From Hysterangium stoloniferum (lineage: Eukaryota; Basidiomycota; Agaricomycetes; Hysterangiales; Hysterangiaceae): a DNA stretch of 64,000 nucleotides. Made by a program: the position numbers and the translations under genes. A model generated the notes under the pieces. The model searched no databases. It was not told where the DNA came from and was given only the letters and a program-made list of their open reading frames with translations. Location of the stretch: positions 124,001 to 188,000 of the forward strand of contig WHVD01000099.1 of NCBI GenBank assembly GCA_015178975.1. Direction: 5' to 3'. Of the stretch, positions 42,554 to 54,537 are shown piece after piece (the first letter of the stretch is position 1; the number at the start of each line of letters is the position of its first letter).

Positions 42554-44850
42554 GTGCCCCCCAGTTCGGAGGACCATGTCATGTGAAGTCTTGTAGCCTA
42601 CTGGGGACTCTCCTCCCCATGCGTCCTTGTCGGAACCCCCTAGCTGTAATATCACTTGACCCCATTCCTCCCGCTTGTTATGGAGGGGACCTACAATTCC
42701 ACAGAGCTTCAAGTTGTGAGATTTGGGAGACAATTGTTCCACCTTGTTCACCATGGATACCCAGTGGCTGTAGGCTTTTTGTCGTGTCCTGATGATGAGG
42801 CAAATCCTGTCAGCTGGGTCGAGGTCCAGTCACGAAAGGAGATGAGGTGCCATCTGCTGGGGAGTGGTACTATCTGTGGTCATGCAATCAGGGTTTATCC
42901 AGTCGTCACTAGCAGGAAGTAACTCCTCAAGTAGATCGACAAGGTCAGTAAGGGGGGTAGAGATTGAAGGTTCGGGAGGGGTGCAAGGGAAGTTTGCCGA
43001 CAGCTGTCTGAATGGTGACAGCTTGATTCCTGAGCAGCTTCTCCACCTCTGCTGCGTCGTTTATAAGCAGGTAAAAGTTGACCATGGTCTCTTCCAGTGA
43101 TGCAAGTCCTCTGCAGTCACTTACTTTCCCCTCCAGCAAGGGTGGCTATAGTGTGGGCAGTAGCTGACTCAGGACCCTGCTGACAGTGAACTGTGCTGAG
43201 TGGTAGTTGATTGCTATTTGCACCCAAATGTCGCCGTCAGCTTCATTCCTGCTTATCACTGTCTCCCGGACCTCCGACTCGATGGGATGGGAAACTCTTT
43301 GTGTCCTGTAGGTCTTTTCGCCCAAGGGAATAGACATGGAGGGTGGCTTGGTGATTGGAGGGTCGAGCATTACAACATCACAGGTCTGTTCCGATTGGTA
43401 TGGAGCTGGTGACAGCTCGTGGGTAGTGGCAGGCATAGAAGGTTGAAGGTTCAGGGGGTGGTCCAAGGAGTCTCATAGCTGTAGTGGCGCACGCTCCTTT
43501 AACGCTGGGGTGGGAACGGGTAAAGGGGGAGGTGTGGGAGAGGATTGAATGGGGTTTTCCATGGCGATGGCGGTCAAGGTCTTGTTTGGTCGATACCCAC
43601 GCCATATCCTGACAGTTGGTTTAAGTTCCCTTCTTTGATTTGGATCGCTAGAGACAAAGTGTATGGGCCTTGGTAGTAATAACCCTTCAAATGAGTCCTC
43701 CCCCAGATACTTCGCCCCATATCATGGATAGGTGGTGTCACTATCCTCCGAATCTGAAGAAGAGTTGATGGGGCCGACCTGAAACCTTTTCTGTGCTGGT
43801 CCTTGAGGAGGGTTGGTCCCTGATGGTGGTTCCTTTTCATCTCCTCGGGTCAGCTTGATACTTCAGAGTTTAATCTGTCTGACCAGTTCCCAATCATAAA
43901 AGGTAGTACCATCCTTCCCTTTCTGGCTTTTAGCTCCAGTGGCATGTATGCAGGGGGTTCCATTATCGCTCTCCTCGGTCTCTACAAAATCTGCCCATTT
44001 CTTCCCTGGGGGAGGGAGAATTGGTGTGATGGGGGCATAGCCCTCCCGAATCCTGCTCTCTCTCCTTTGGGCTTTTGAGGGTACTCCTTCCATTCCTCCC
44101 CTGGCTATCCGATCTTGCACGAACTTCTCCCTCCTCTTTCTTTTAAGTTCCCTGAGCTCCTGTTGGTTTTGGGTGTGACACTCCTCCTTTTCCTGTTGTT
44201 TCCAGGCGACTTCCTTGGGTGGGGGGGATGGGGAGGTTTGAATGGGGGGTCCGTCCCAAGGGAGATCCTTTAGGTCCCAACATCTGGAGGGAGGGGCTTG
44301 GTTACAAGGAGTGGGTGTCTCGACCATTACAGTGCGAGGTGGCTCTTGAGAATTGTGGATGACTCTTGAGGTAGTCTCCGTTGATCCCCAGGCTCGAGCG
44401 GAGGGTCTGTCCCAAGGGATGTCCTTTAGGTTCCAATATCTGGAGGGAGGGGCCTGATTACAAGGAGTGGGTGTCTCGACCATTTCGGTGCGAGGCGCCC
44501 CTTGAGAATTGTGAATGGCTCTCAAGGCAGTCTCTGCTGATCCCCAGTGTACTGAGGAATAGCTCGAGGAATTAGAGGTGGAGGTCTTATGGTAAGAGAA
44601 AGGGTGCTCGACTATTTCAGTGCGAGGTGGTCCCGAGGAGGTGGTGGCAGGGTTCCATAGATGCTCGGTGGCAGATGTTCATGGGATCCTTTTGAACTTC
44701 GGGAATTTGGACTTCGAGAGAGGTGGTTGGACATGTTATGATTGCCGGTCGTACAGGTGTTGTGTGATGGTAGTGGTTGAAGGTAAAGAGAGGTAGGAGA
44801 TTCTTAAGCAAGTTTACATCTCTCATATCCTTAGGGATTAGGACTCCACT
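42554..44850 (-). mobile_element. Accessory frames A and B of A3
   Basis: On the minus strand, frame A (open at 43,863-44,525) has two tandem ~49-residue repeats (IHNSQ..PRT.MVETPTPCNQAPPSR.W.LKD.PWD) and a Lys/Arg/Glu-rich segment. It then has the conserved block GKKWADFVETEESDNGTPC...KSQKGKDGTTFYDWELVRQIKL, and further left YLGEDSFEGLLLP...SSDPNQ. Frame B motifs (VQIAINYHSAQFTV, FYLLINDAAEVEKL, LGGSDKDAWGG) follow toward the LTR. These match A1 block by block. There is no membrane segment or known domain. Not intact here. Confidence 0.7.
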
Positions 44851-44979
44851 CAGTTATTGGCACAAGGTGAGGAGGTGATAGGCTAGAGGTTGGTGGTCAT
44901 GGAGTGAAGGTGAGGTGACTGAAGTTGAATTTTAGAAAAAGGAAATAAAAGTTAAAATTAGGGTTGATTGTCGAGTAGA

Positions 44980-45615
44980 TTAAAGGAAATAGGCTGCATT
45001 CTCAACGAGATGGGCAATCTTGGTTGCCATTGACTGCATTGATGCTTTCTCAGTCGAAGATCTAGGGGTCTGGGCCCATTTGTTCGTGTCGTGAATTAAG
45101 CCAACGGTTTCCCCTCGTCTAATGATTCTTGGCATCGGAGGGGGATTAGCGAGAGGTATCGTGGTGCGTTCCCTAGAGATGGCGGTGGTGAGAGCAGCTA
45201 GTATGCTCCCATCATCGTTCTGCAATACAATTCCCTCGACTATCCATTGGTCACCAATAAGATCTCCTACAAAGATTGGTACTAGTCGAGCCGATTCCGG
45301 TTCTATAGTACAATCCCACAAGGCCCGTGCGACTCTTTCAGTATGCACTCCTTTGTCTGGTTTGGACGTCAATTCAGGTGAGTCATTGGCTAATTCCTCG
45401 AGGGGGATCTTGCTAATCGAGAAGGCTAAAGGCTGTGGCTCCTTGGAAGAACTGGCTGGGATAGATCCCATTCTCCCTGGTAAAATCAATCTAGAGCCCA
45501 GCAGTTGGTCTCGCAGCATCCCGATCTCATAATTCATGTGAAAGTCTTCTCCAAGAAGAATTGGGACGGTCATACCTCGGATAACATACATTTCGGCGGT
45601 AAATTTCAGGAGCAT
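44980..45615 (-). mobile_element. Protease region of A4
   Basis: 211 open codons starting within a retropepsin-like fold (YVIRGMTVPILLGEDFHMNY near the start), followed by a region conserved with A3 (58,894-59,433): the SRLILPGR.G.IPASS block and VRLIPIF.GDL..G.WIVEG and VLQNDDG.ILAA blocks. The paired copies let the domain be recognised in both. An upstream stretch to 46,050 carries the rest of the protease (DAGANLSLIS, the catalytic DTG-like site as DAG). Confidence 0.65.
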
Positions 45616-46985
45616 ACTGGTGTCATCCTCGAGATAAATGGGACATTGATGTATCCTAATACTTTGGCATTACCGGTAAGTTGTACGAGGCGCAGCTTGA
45701 GTCCTTGCTTGAGCTTGGGGCGGTCCTCTAGTTCCTTATAGAAGTCCTCCGAAATTAAGGAGAGGTTGGCCCCAGCGTCCAGCCTGATTTTGATAGGATT
45801 TGAGGCTTCTGAGTTCCCTACACATCCATAGACGTGTAATGTTGAAATCCCAATACTGGAATATCCACCCAGAGGGTCCTTCTGTGATAAATAATAGTCG
45901 AATCCTCCTTCATAAGCCAACTGGATCGAGGGTATTGAACTCTAGGTCTTTTGCTTTCTTTTCTTGTAGCCAGTTTGAGGTTTCTCCTGATGCATCTACC
46001 ATTAGGTATCTTGGGAGTAGCGTTCGAAATAGAGTCATCCACTTCAGAGTCTGACTCATCACAAGGAATTAAGTTGGGTAATTGTCCTGGGTCGAAGGGG
46101 AAGCTCTCCTCCTCCGATCCCTCTGACTCAGAGGGTCTTCTATAATGTAGGTCTGACTTATTTCCTTAGATCTGTTCGCAAATGCTTCCTCGTCGACAAT
46201 TTCCTCAATGGTGGGAGGTTCAGGTCACATTAAAACTCTCGTCTCAGTCAGACCTTTCTGGTTCTGACGATGAGCGTCTAGCCAGTCTCCTTTCTCAAGA
46301 AAATCACAGTCTGATATAGAAACATAGACTTGCGATGCCTCGTTCTCATTTGAAGATGTATTCACATCTGAAACGACATTGTCCTCTGACTGAGGGAGGT
46401 AGACAGAAATGAAAATTGATTCCTCATCAACATTATGTACTTGTCCCTGTATGCTTAATCCATAAACTGTTTCATAAGCCCTTTTGTAATGTATTCAGGG
46501 GATTCTCTTAGATAGCTCAATAGATGCTATAGTGTCACAGAGCTTCAACAATAAAACAAGCAAAGGTCCAGTAATTTAAATACTGATAGATTAATGAGCT
46601 GCGCTATGAAGCTTAAACAACTCAAATCAATGCTTATTTTGATTATTGAAAGGTTCAATAGAACTGTGTATGACTCTTTTAGCAAATACAAGAACTATTC
46701 CTTGAGAATAGGGGCTGGAAGCTGAATATATGCGCAGTAACTTGGCAGAGACTTGATATAAGAGCTTCGGATTCTTGTATGCTTATTTGTAACTATTAAT
46801 AGTTATTTAACAAGGTGTTAAATAATTTATCAATAGAGAAAATAAATTGTATTGGATTATCTGAGTGCTTGTACTTGATTAATTCAATAAACTTAGGGCT
46901 GGGCCTTGAGTAATCTAGTATTGGCAGGGATTTCAGTAAGGATACTTAGATACTTATTAGGTTTATTATCTAATTAATAAGCCTA

Positions 46986-47290
46986 TGTTAGAGTATGATA
47001 TTACAGCTCTTACATAGTCTATGATGTTCCCTATATTTTTCTGATATTTGTAGTATTTTTCCCAGCACTGTAGGTGCAGTATTGAGTGAGTTACCTAGTA
47101 AGGTAACTGATGTGTAGGTGCTTAGGTAAGCACCCTGTAGTATACTCCGCTGTGGGTGTGGGAAAGTCTCCTTAGTGTTTACTTTCCTCACACTCACAGG
47201 TATGTAGTTATTTCACAGTTGAATACATTAAGTGTTTACTTTCCTCACACTCACAGGGTGTTTGTCAAGAGTTATTCAACTGTTTCAACA
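46986..47290 (+). mobile_element. 5' LTR of C3
   Basis: TGTTAGAGTATG to CTGTTTCAACA, 305 bp. It has an internal direct repeat of about 28 bp (TTAGTGTTTACTTTCCTCAC-like) at about 47,171 and 47,228, possibly promoter elements. Confidence 0.97.
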
Positions 47291-47304
47291 GGTTATGGGC
47301 CCCG
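47291..47304 (+). promoter_or_regulatory. Primer-binding site of C3, initiator-Met half-tRNA type
   Basis: GGTTATGGGCCCC starts immediately after the 5' LTR. It resembles the site in Drosophila copia and yeast Ty5, which is complementary to the anticodon stem-loop of initiator tRNA-Met and not to the tRNA 3' end. Priming by a cleaved tRNA is thus likely (established for those relatives, inferred here). Confidence 0.75.
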
Positions 47305-47891
47305 GCTTCTAAACCGGTACATCCAGTTGTCATCTGCGCAATCCATCACTTTGCACATCTTTTCTGACAACTTCTACTTGTCCAAAACACTCTACATTGC
47401 GTTTGGATTTTATTTTGGTTATATCTCCTTGGATTTTGGCCTGATTTGGTCGCTTTTTCAACTCACATCTCACACCTGTGATTGTGCGCATTTTTCGCCC
47501 ATTTAGGCGCCCGAGTCCATAAAAGGAAATATATTCCCACGCTCCAAATCGCTTGTCGTCGCTCAATTTCCCTTTTTTGGGCAACTTCATTTTTATCACC
47601 CTTGTGACTCACCCTGTCACACCCTGTCACCTCTCTCTCCAGTCACACTCTTCCCTCACACCTCAAGCACTTCACAGTATCATCTGGGTCTGTGCCACGT
47701 CATTTTCCCTTTTTAACACGGTCTTTTAGATACATTGAACTTGAACTGTTGGCATTGTGCTCTTCAGTGGGCCTTTGTTTTTACCTTCCTTGCAATATCA
47801 CGGTAACCCTGTTGAGCAAGGCGGTGTTACAACTGCGAGTCCAATTACTTAGTTCTTTTTAAGTTAAATTCTTGGTGGATATTGACGTGTC

Positions 47892-50800
47892 ATGGCATCC
47901 AGTGATACTTACAAACGTAGTATCATATTGGGAGAGAATAATTATGAGGATTGGAGACATGACGTAATTGGTCTTTTGCGTATGGAGAACTGTCTCTCTA
48001 TTGCCACTGGCAAAGAAAAACAACCTAGTGAGACTAGTTTACAGTCTGCCTGGTTGGAGCGCTCCAATAAAGCAGCTGGTATCATATGGCGCTCTCTTGG
48101 ACCTACACAGCGCACCCATGTTGACATTGATGATGGTCCTGATGATATGTGGTCTAAAATTGATAAGGCACATAATAAACAACTCCCTGCAGTTCGTTTT
48201 AGTGCCTACAATGACCTCTTTAATATTCGGAAGGAACCTGATGAATCTCTAACTTCATTAATGAGTCGTGTTGACAAGGTTTGTGCACGTGTCCAGAACT
48301 TGCGTCCAAAGGGGTACACTCTTGCCATGCTGGATGATGAGCTTGCTGCTCTCACTTTACTTCGTTCTCTGCCTGAATCTGACTCTGTGTGGACTTCATC
48401 TTTAATGATGAATACTGCTATCACATTCTCTGATGTCAAAACTCACTTTGCATCACAAGAGAGTTTGCAGTCTGCCAGAAGTTTAGAGACGGCGAACAAA
48501 ATTGTGTCAAAGACTTCCAACACTTCTGGTAAAGTTCCTTGCACATTCTGCAATGGTTCCACCCACACCCAAGACAATTGTTACGAGTATGCAAATGCAC
48601 AGAAACAGGCAAAGGCCAAAGTTGAGCAGAAGAAAAAGGAGTATAAAGAAAGAAAGACTGCTAAGGCTGACAAAGCTAATGCGTCTGACAAGGTATCAGA
48701 GGAGAAGAAACCAGAGAGTGCTGGAAATGCAAGTGTTTCTATCCCTGACTCTACCGATCCATCTTGTGCTCTCCTTGTCAATGCTAGTTCTGACTGGACT
48801 GCTGACACAGGTGCTTCTTCGCACATGACTCCCCATCGTCATTGGTTTTCAAGTTATACCCCGTTTCAAACACCTATCCAAGTTGCAAATGGACAAATAG
48901 TTATGTCTGCAGGGATAGGAGCAGTGCGGTTTAAGCCTAAAGGAAATGGAAATGTAATAATAGAGTTTGAAAGGGTTCTCCATGTTCCCCATCTCACAAG
49001 TAACCTCCTCTCTGTCTTGTATTTGACAAAGAGAAAGAATTTCCGTGTCTCTATCTTTCATTCCACCATGTCTTTCTATTTGAGAAAGGTCTTGCGTTTC
49101 ACTGCCACAGTCAATGAACATAACCAGGCCTATTTGGATGGAATGACGGTACCTATGACGGATTATGCAGGTCTTGTTACAACCTGTCCCTTGGACTCCA
49201 CACTTTGGCATCGTCGCTTTAATCATCTCAATCATGCCGATATCCAGAAGCTCCTCAAAGGTGATTTGGTTGGTGGGATAAAGATTGACTCTCACACGTC
49301 TCCTGATCCTATTTGTGAACCTTGTTTGGCTGGAAAACAGAACAGAGTGATTAATAAAATAGCAACAACACGCTATACTAAACCACTTGCACTCATTCAC
49401 AGTGATGTTCATGGTCCCTTGCCTACACAAACTGTGGAAGGGTTTCGCTACTGGATCACTTTCATTGATGATGCCTCACGCTATGCTTCGATTGCATTAC
49501 TCAAAAATAAGAGTGATGCCTTTCAGGCATTTAAGCAATATAAGGCTAAAGTGGAGAACTTGCTTGGTCAGAAGATCAAGATATTCAGAGATGACAAGGG
49601 TGGAGAATATATGTCTAAGGAGTTTGATACCTTCCTTTCCACTGCTGGCATCAGCCGGCAGCATACTGTGCGGAATGAACCACATCAGAATGGGGTTGCT
49701 GAACGCTTCAACAGAACATTGGAAGAAGGGGCTACTTCAATTATGGCTGAATCCCACCTCCCTCCCTCATTCTGGGGACATGCTGTCATTGCCATTACTC
49801 ATGTGCGCAACTGCTCACCTACCACTGCTCTTAAGCATTCTGTGCCTTATACTGTTTGGCATAGTAGGAAACCAGAAGTATCACATCTTAGGGTATTTGG
49901 CTGTACTGCTTATGTGCATGTACAGAAGGATCAACGTATTGGACTTGGCTCTCATACACAGAAATGTGTCTTTATTGGATATCCTCCAGATTATAAGGGT
50001 TGGATGTTTTACAATCCCTTGACTAAGAAGACTATTATCAGTAATAATGCTGTCTTTGATGAGAGAGTCTTACCAGGCTTGTCTAAACCTGCCATACCTT
50101 CTACTCCTACTGCTCCTGATGTTCTTCCTGATACTCCACAATTTATTGATTTGTTTATTCCTGGACCCTCTAGGTCTATTCAGGTGGGAGCCCAGCCTAA
50201 TCAGATGGGAGCTCCACAGGAACCAAATCCAGTGGGAGATGGTCAGAATAATGCTTTGCCTCCTGGTCCTAGTTCCAACTCTGATTCTAATTCTGAACAT
50301 TCTGAACGTTCACCGAGTCCTCCTCCTCAACCACGTCGCAATCCACCCAGAAACAGAGTTCCTCCTAAGCGTTTCTGGCAAGTTGACCCTGCTCACATCC
50401 ACAACTATAGAGAATCTACTCCTGTAGTTGAGTCCAGTGATGAGGCAGAGGATTCTCCACTACATTCTCCTCCTCCAGTTGAGTCTGAGGAAGAAGCCCT
50501 AGCTGCCAGTGAGGGAGATCTTTACATTGGTGTGGATGAAGCCTTTGAGTTTGCCTACAAGGCCAGTGCTCATGATGATGCACCGAGAACTCTCAAAGAG
50601 GCCTTACAAAGTCCTGATGCTGACAAGTGGTATGACGCTGCATATGCAGAAATGCAATCCCTGCTTGAAAATGGCACTTTTCGCCTTGCTAAACTACCTG
50701 AGGGTCGTAAAGCTATTGGCTCTCGTTGGGTGTTTGTGATCAAGCGTAAGAAGGATGGGTCAATTGACAAGTTCAAAGCTCGTCTTGTTGCAAAAGGCTA

Positions 50801-52136
50801 TGCACAACGACCAGGGTTTGACTTCACTGATACCTTTGCTCCTACTGCCAAATGGGCCACTTTGCGTGCTGTCCTAGCATTGGCTGCACTGGAGGACATG
50901 GAACTTGAGAGTGTAGATATCTCCTCTGCATTCTTGAATGGTGAACTTGAAGAGGAAGTATACTTGCAGCAGCCTGAAGGTTTTCACCAAGGTGCTCGTG
51001 ATGAGTTCTTACTTCTTCTGAAAGGACTATATGGTTTACGCCAGTCACCTCGTATCTGGCACAAGAAGTTGAATGCTGTCCTGCTCAGTTTGGGTTTCAA
51101 ACAAGTGCTATGCGATCATAGCATTTGGGTCTTCCAAAAGGGTGATGTCAAAGTCATTATACCAGTATTTGTAGATGACATGACTATTGCATCTAAATCC
51201 AAGGAGGCTATCAAAAAGCTCAAAGATGATCTAAAGAGCCACTTCAAATTGCATGATCTTGGTCCTACTTCTTACTTGTTAGGTGTTGGCATTGAAAGAG
51301 ACAGGACAAAGCGTACTATTACTCTATCACAGCGTCAATACATCTTGGACATGTTACAGCGTTATGGTCTTGCTGACTGCAATCCCATTGGTACACCTAT
51401 GATACCTAACTCAAAATTGAGTAAAGACCAGGCTCCAGTGTCTCCTGAAGAGATTGCATACATGAAGGACATTCCATACATCCATGCTGTTGGTTCTCTT
51501 ATGTATTTGGCTGTTGCCACTCGTCCAGACATTGCCTATACTGTTGGAGTATTAGCCAGATTTAATCACAATCCAGGAAAGGCTCATTGGCTAGCAGTAC
51601 AACATCTCTTTCGATATCTCAAAGGCACCCTTGACTTGGGCTTGACCTTTGGCCCTAGTAATGACAGGGAATTGTTTGTGTCTTATTCAGATGCTGACCA
51701 TGGAGGTGATAAGTCAACTGGAAAATCTACTGGTGCATATGTGGTTAAGATGGGTACTGGAGCCATTAGCTGGCAGAGCAAACTCCAGACTATTGTAACT
51801 CTCTCTACTACTGAAGCAGAGTATATTGCAGCAGTGTCAGCTGGTCAGGAAGTGCTATGGTTGCGAAACTTATTTGAGGAATTGGGATATCCTCAAAAGA
51901 CTGCATCCACTTTGTATCTTGACAACCAATCTTCTATTGCAGTTGCCAGAGATCCTGAACATCATGGCCGTATGAAGCATCTGGATTTGAGAACATATTG
52001 GTTAAGGCAGGAAGTTGATAGTGGGAAGATCAAAGTTGTTCATCTCCCTACTTCAGAGATGCCTGCTGATTTATTGACAAAACCATTGGCTAAGCCAAAG
52101 GTAGAATACTTACGAAAACTACTGGGACTAGCATAG
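47892..52136 (+). CDS. Copia C3 gag-pol polyprotein
   Basis: 1,414 codons, open throughout. Domains in order with approximate residues: gag of UBN2 type (15-190), CCHC knuckle (CTFCNGSTHTQDNC, about 217-230), basic linker, aspartic protease (DTGAS, about 305), GAG-pre-integrase zinc region (around 438-480), integrase DDE core (about 500-610, HSDVHGP and DKGGEY), Pro/Ser-rich linker (745-900), RT (about 940-1,190, with FVDDM at about 1,093), and RNase H (about 1,260-1,400, with SDADHGG, STTEAEY and LDNQSS). Single-frame gag-pol is usual for this group. Start: the ATG about 600 bp after the LTR that opens the gag domain. One of the few intact frames in the window. Confidence 0.97.
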   Translation: MASSDTYKRSIILGENNYEDWRHDVIGLLRMENCLSIATGKEKQPSETSLQSAWLERSNKAAGIIWRSLGPTQRTHVDIDDGPDDMWSKIDKAHNKQLPAVRFSAYNDLFNIRKEPDESLTSLMSRVDKVCARVQNLRPKGYTLAMLDDELAALTLLRSLPESDSVWTSSLMMNTAITFSDVKTHFASQESLQSARSLETANKIVSKTSNTSGKVPCTFCNGSTHTQDNCYEYANAQKQAKAKVEQKKKEYKERKTAKADKANASDKVSEEKKPESAGNASVSIPDSTDPSCALLVNASSDWTADTGASSHMTPHRHWFSSYTPFQTPIQVANGQIVMSAGIGAVRFKPKGNGNVIIEFERVLHVPHLTSNLLSVLYLTKRKNFRVSIFHSTMSFYLRKVLRFTATVNEHNQAYLDGMTVPMTDYAGLVTTCPLDSTLWHRRFNHLNHADIQKLLKGDLVGGIKIDSHTSPDPICEPCLAGKQNRVINKIATTRYTKPLALIHSDVHGPLPTQTVEGFRYWITFIDDASRYASIALLKNKSDAFQAFKQYKAKVENLLGQKIKIFRDDKGGEYMSKEFDTFLSTAGISRQHTVRNEPHQNGVAERFNRTLEEGATSIMAESHLPPSFWGHAVIAITHVRNCSPTTALKHSVPYTVWHSRKPEVSHLRVFGCTAYVHVQKDQRIGLGSHTQKCVFIGYPPDYKGWMFYNPLTKKTIISNNAVFDERVLPGLSKPAIPSTPTAPDVLPDTPQFIDLFIPGPSRSIQVGAQPNQMGAPQEPNPVGDGQNNALPPGPSSNSDSNSEHSERSPSPPPQPRRNPPRNRVPPKRFWQVDPAHIHNYRESTPVVESSDEAEDSPLHSPPPVESEEEALAASEGDLYIGVDEAFEFAYKASAHDDAPRTLKEALQSPDADKWYDAAYAEMQSLLENGTFRLAKLPEGRKAIGSRWVFVIKRKKDGSIDKFKARLVAKGYAQRPGFDFTDTFAPTAKWATLRAVLALAALEDMELESVDISSAFLNGELEEEVYLQQPEGFHQGARDEFLLLLKGLYGLRQSPRIWHKKLNAVLLSLGFKQVLCDHSIWVFQKGDVKVIIPVFVDDMTIASKSKEAIKKLKDDLKSHFKLHDLGPTSYLLGVGIERDRTKRTITLSQRQYILDMLQRYGLADCNPIGTPMIPNSKLSKDQAPVSPEEIAYMKDIPYIHAVGSLMYLAVATRPDIAYTVGVLARFNHNPGKAHWLAVQHLFRYLKGTLDLGLTFGPSNDRELFVSYSDADHGGDKSTGKSTGAYVVKMGTGAISWQSKLQTIVTLSTTEAEYIAAVSAGQEVLWLRNLFEELGYPQKTASTLYLDNQSSIAVARDPEHHGRMKHLDLRTYWLRQEVDSGKIKVVHLPTSEMPADLLTKPLAKPKVEYLRKLLGLA

Positions 52137-52157
52137 AGCTGTCTCATCAGGTGGGAG

Positions 52158-52462
52158 TGTTAGAGTATGATATTACAGCTCTTACATAGTCTATGATGTT
52201 CCCTATATTTTTCTGATATTTGTAGTATTTTTCCCAGCACTGTAGGTGCAGTATTGAGTGAGTTACCTAGTAAGGTAACTGATGTGTAGGTGCTTAGGTA
52301 AGCACCCTGTAGTATACTCCGCTGTGGGTGTGGGAAAGTCTCCTTAGTGTTTACTTTCCTCACACTCACAGGTATGTAGTTATTTCACAGTTGAATACAT
52401 TAAGTGTTTACTTTCCTCACACTCACAGGGTGTTTGTCAAGAGTTATTCAACTGTTTCAACA
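52158..52462 (+). mobile_element. 3' LTR of C3
   Basis: 305 bp, by-eye identical to the 5' LTR, beginning 19 bp after the polyprotein stop. Confidence 0.97.
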
Positions 52463-53260
52463 GCCTAAAGGGTAGCTGTGAGGCTGGGGAACTTAGATGA
52501 TTAGCTAAGTCCAAGAGTTGCTGACAAAGATTCAAGATGCTGCAAGTGTAGGTGCTTGCAGTGAGTGTATCAGACTAAGGCTATTATTGTCCTTAGGATG
52601 ATTAGATAAGCTGGTGCTGTGCTGCAAATATGTGTGTGATAAGATGATTTTATTGGAAACTTAGCCCTCCTTATATACATTTTGATAACTCAATGATTAG
52701 CTAACTATTTAGTTTATGAGGTCATTAGTGAGATCATAATGACCTCATATTCTACTCATTATTTACCCTTTGTTTAACATGTGATTCCCCTCTCTGAGAC
52801 AAGGGTTCTAAGCTTTGGCTTGAACATGAAGGTTCAAGGCCGCGGTCCCGGGGACGGAAGCAAACGATGAGTCGGCGGAACCTAATAATGACTCGGGTTG
52901 TCACGTTCGTGACTTGTGTGACTCGGGTAGTCACACTCGTGACCTTTGTGACATCCCAACACCGGAGGCTTATCTAATAAGTCACATGACTTCAAAAATG
53001 CGCAAACTGGGCTGCAGCAAGTGCCGAAAGGTAATAACTAAGTAAATAAAATATAAATAATTAGTTAAAAATTATAATAAATTAACTAAGATATAATAGC
53101 ATAATATGAGTTCATATATGCTATTATTTATGCGAAGTTAAAAGGAATAAGGCCTATTTTTCACAATAAACATAATAAAAATACAATAGAAATTCGAGAA
53201 AATATTAAATAATTCAAAGAAAATTAAGAGAATATTATGAGATAATGTTGATACATCACA

Positions 53261-54501
53261 CCTTTGATCCTCCGCCTCCTCCATTGGGTTCTGCATGGAG
53301 CATTTGTTAATAGAGACATAGTGCGACATCCTGCCCATGTGAGGGCTGTTGATTTTAAAATGCTCTAAGCTCCTGCAAATCCAACACTCCTTCGGGGGTT
53401 TGGCAACACCTTTCTTGTCACTTCATTTGAAAAAGAACTTGCCGTATTTCTTACCCTGTTTCATGTTCAATCTCCCAGGGATGGTTTTATCCTCGACTTC
53501 GCTGAGGAGGATGTGGCCTCGATTAGTGGGGTCGATTCCTCCAGAGTGTTCTTCCTCATGCCAGGGATCCAACTTGTCTTGCTCAGTGATCATGACTCTG
53601 GGTTTCTGAAACCGATAACGCTCTCGATGTGTTTGAACCCAAGCATTAATCAGAGCCTCTTGTAAATTGTTTGCATAAGTCTGCAGGCTCATGATGTCGT
53701 TGATAGGTTGTCCCTGTAGGAGGTAAAGCCATTCCATGGGCAGCATCAGGATGAGTTGGCACATTTCATCCTTTCGATCTTGGTGGAAACCATACAAGAA
53801 TCGACAAAGCTTAATTCTCCATTGAATATAGTGAACAGGTGTCTCTCGATCATGGCTGGCTTGTTGAAATTTCATGGCCTCCCATTCTAAGGCTAAAGAC
53901 TTGCACCAACAAGTTCCAAGTAGTCCTTCTACGATACCCCAAAGAAACGATCTGTGAGATCGACTGAACTCAGTGCAATGTTCACAGTCTAAGGTGCTCC
54001 ACCAGATCTTGGCATTGCTGGTGAGTCATCTTGGCAGAGTGACTCCTAACAATGTGCTCATGGAGTCTGATATCTCTGAGAGACTCATGATATCCATGAT
54101 GTAATCCAAGGCCTTGGATTGAGTTCCATCGTATTCGGGAAGGTCAGACCATTTTATCTTGATGTTGTTGGTGTTCAGAGAGATCCTTTTCTCCTTAGGT
54201 AAGTCATCAATAGGCACGCTGGCTCGAGATTGCATCGGAGTTCAAAAGGGAGAATTAGGTACTCCACCATAATGCCCCCCACGTCCCGAATTGCCTCTGT
54301 ACCCTGAACTACTAGTGCTCCCAGAAGAACTGCTAGGGGTCCTCCTGGTGGCAGGAAGGGATTCGAGGAGATTGGCAGGGAATGGCGGGGATCGTCTGGG
54401 TTCAGAGATCCTCGACCAGCGACCTCACCAGCTATGCCCTCAGTGAATGTGGTAGAGAAGGACAGTCGACCCCTATTGGTGACCGATCTGTGTCTAGTCA
54501 T
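53261..54501 (-). mobile_element. gag of A4
   Basis: Minus-strand pieces homologous to A3 gag: TNNIKIKWSDLPEYDGTQSK (54,090-54,170), the capsid-like region RVKLYRFLYGF/RIKLCRFLYGF and MLPMEWLYLLQGQ (53,430-53,870), and the knuckle region CWIC...HFKI (about 53,340-53,400). It is broken. Confidence 0.75.
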
Positions 54502-54537
54502 GGATATCTCATCACCGTGGTTAGGATAATCTGAGAT

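Larger units (their letters stand above)
46986..52462 (+). mobile_element. Complete Ty1/copia element C3, TSD GCCTA
   Basis: LTRs of 305 bp at 46,986-47,290 and 52,158-52,462 look identical by eye. GCCTA flanks at 46,981-46,985 and 52,463-52,467. The element is 5,477 bp with a single 1,414-codon gag-pol frame, a primer-binding site directly after the 5' LTR and a GGTGGGAG purine tract before the 3' LTR. It looks whole and very recent. Placed as the innermost insertion of the nest. Confidence 0.97.
46485..53260. mobile_element. Solo LTR L1b with TSD CCTTT, split by copia C3
   Basis: TGTAATGTATTC start, GATACATCACA end, flanked by CCTTT at 46,480-46,484 and 53,261-53,265. Without C3 and its TSD copy it is about 1.29 kb, nearly identical to L1a apart from the tandem array. 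It lies in A4 between the gag knuckle and the protease linker. Confidence 0.93.

Noticed and set aside
49387-50427. Long alternative frames inside copia C3 (both strands)
   Set aside because: They overlap the 1,414-codon polyprotein out of frame and have no domain content.
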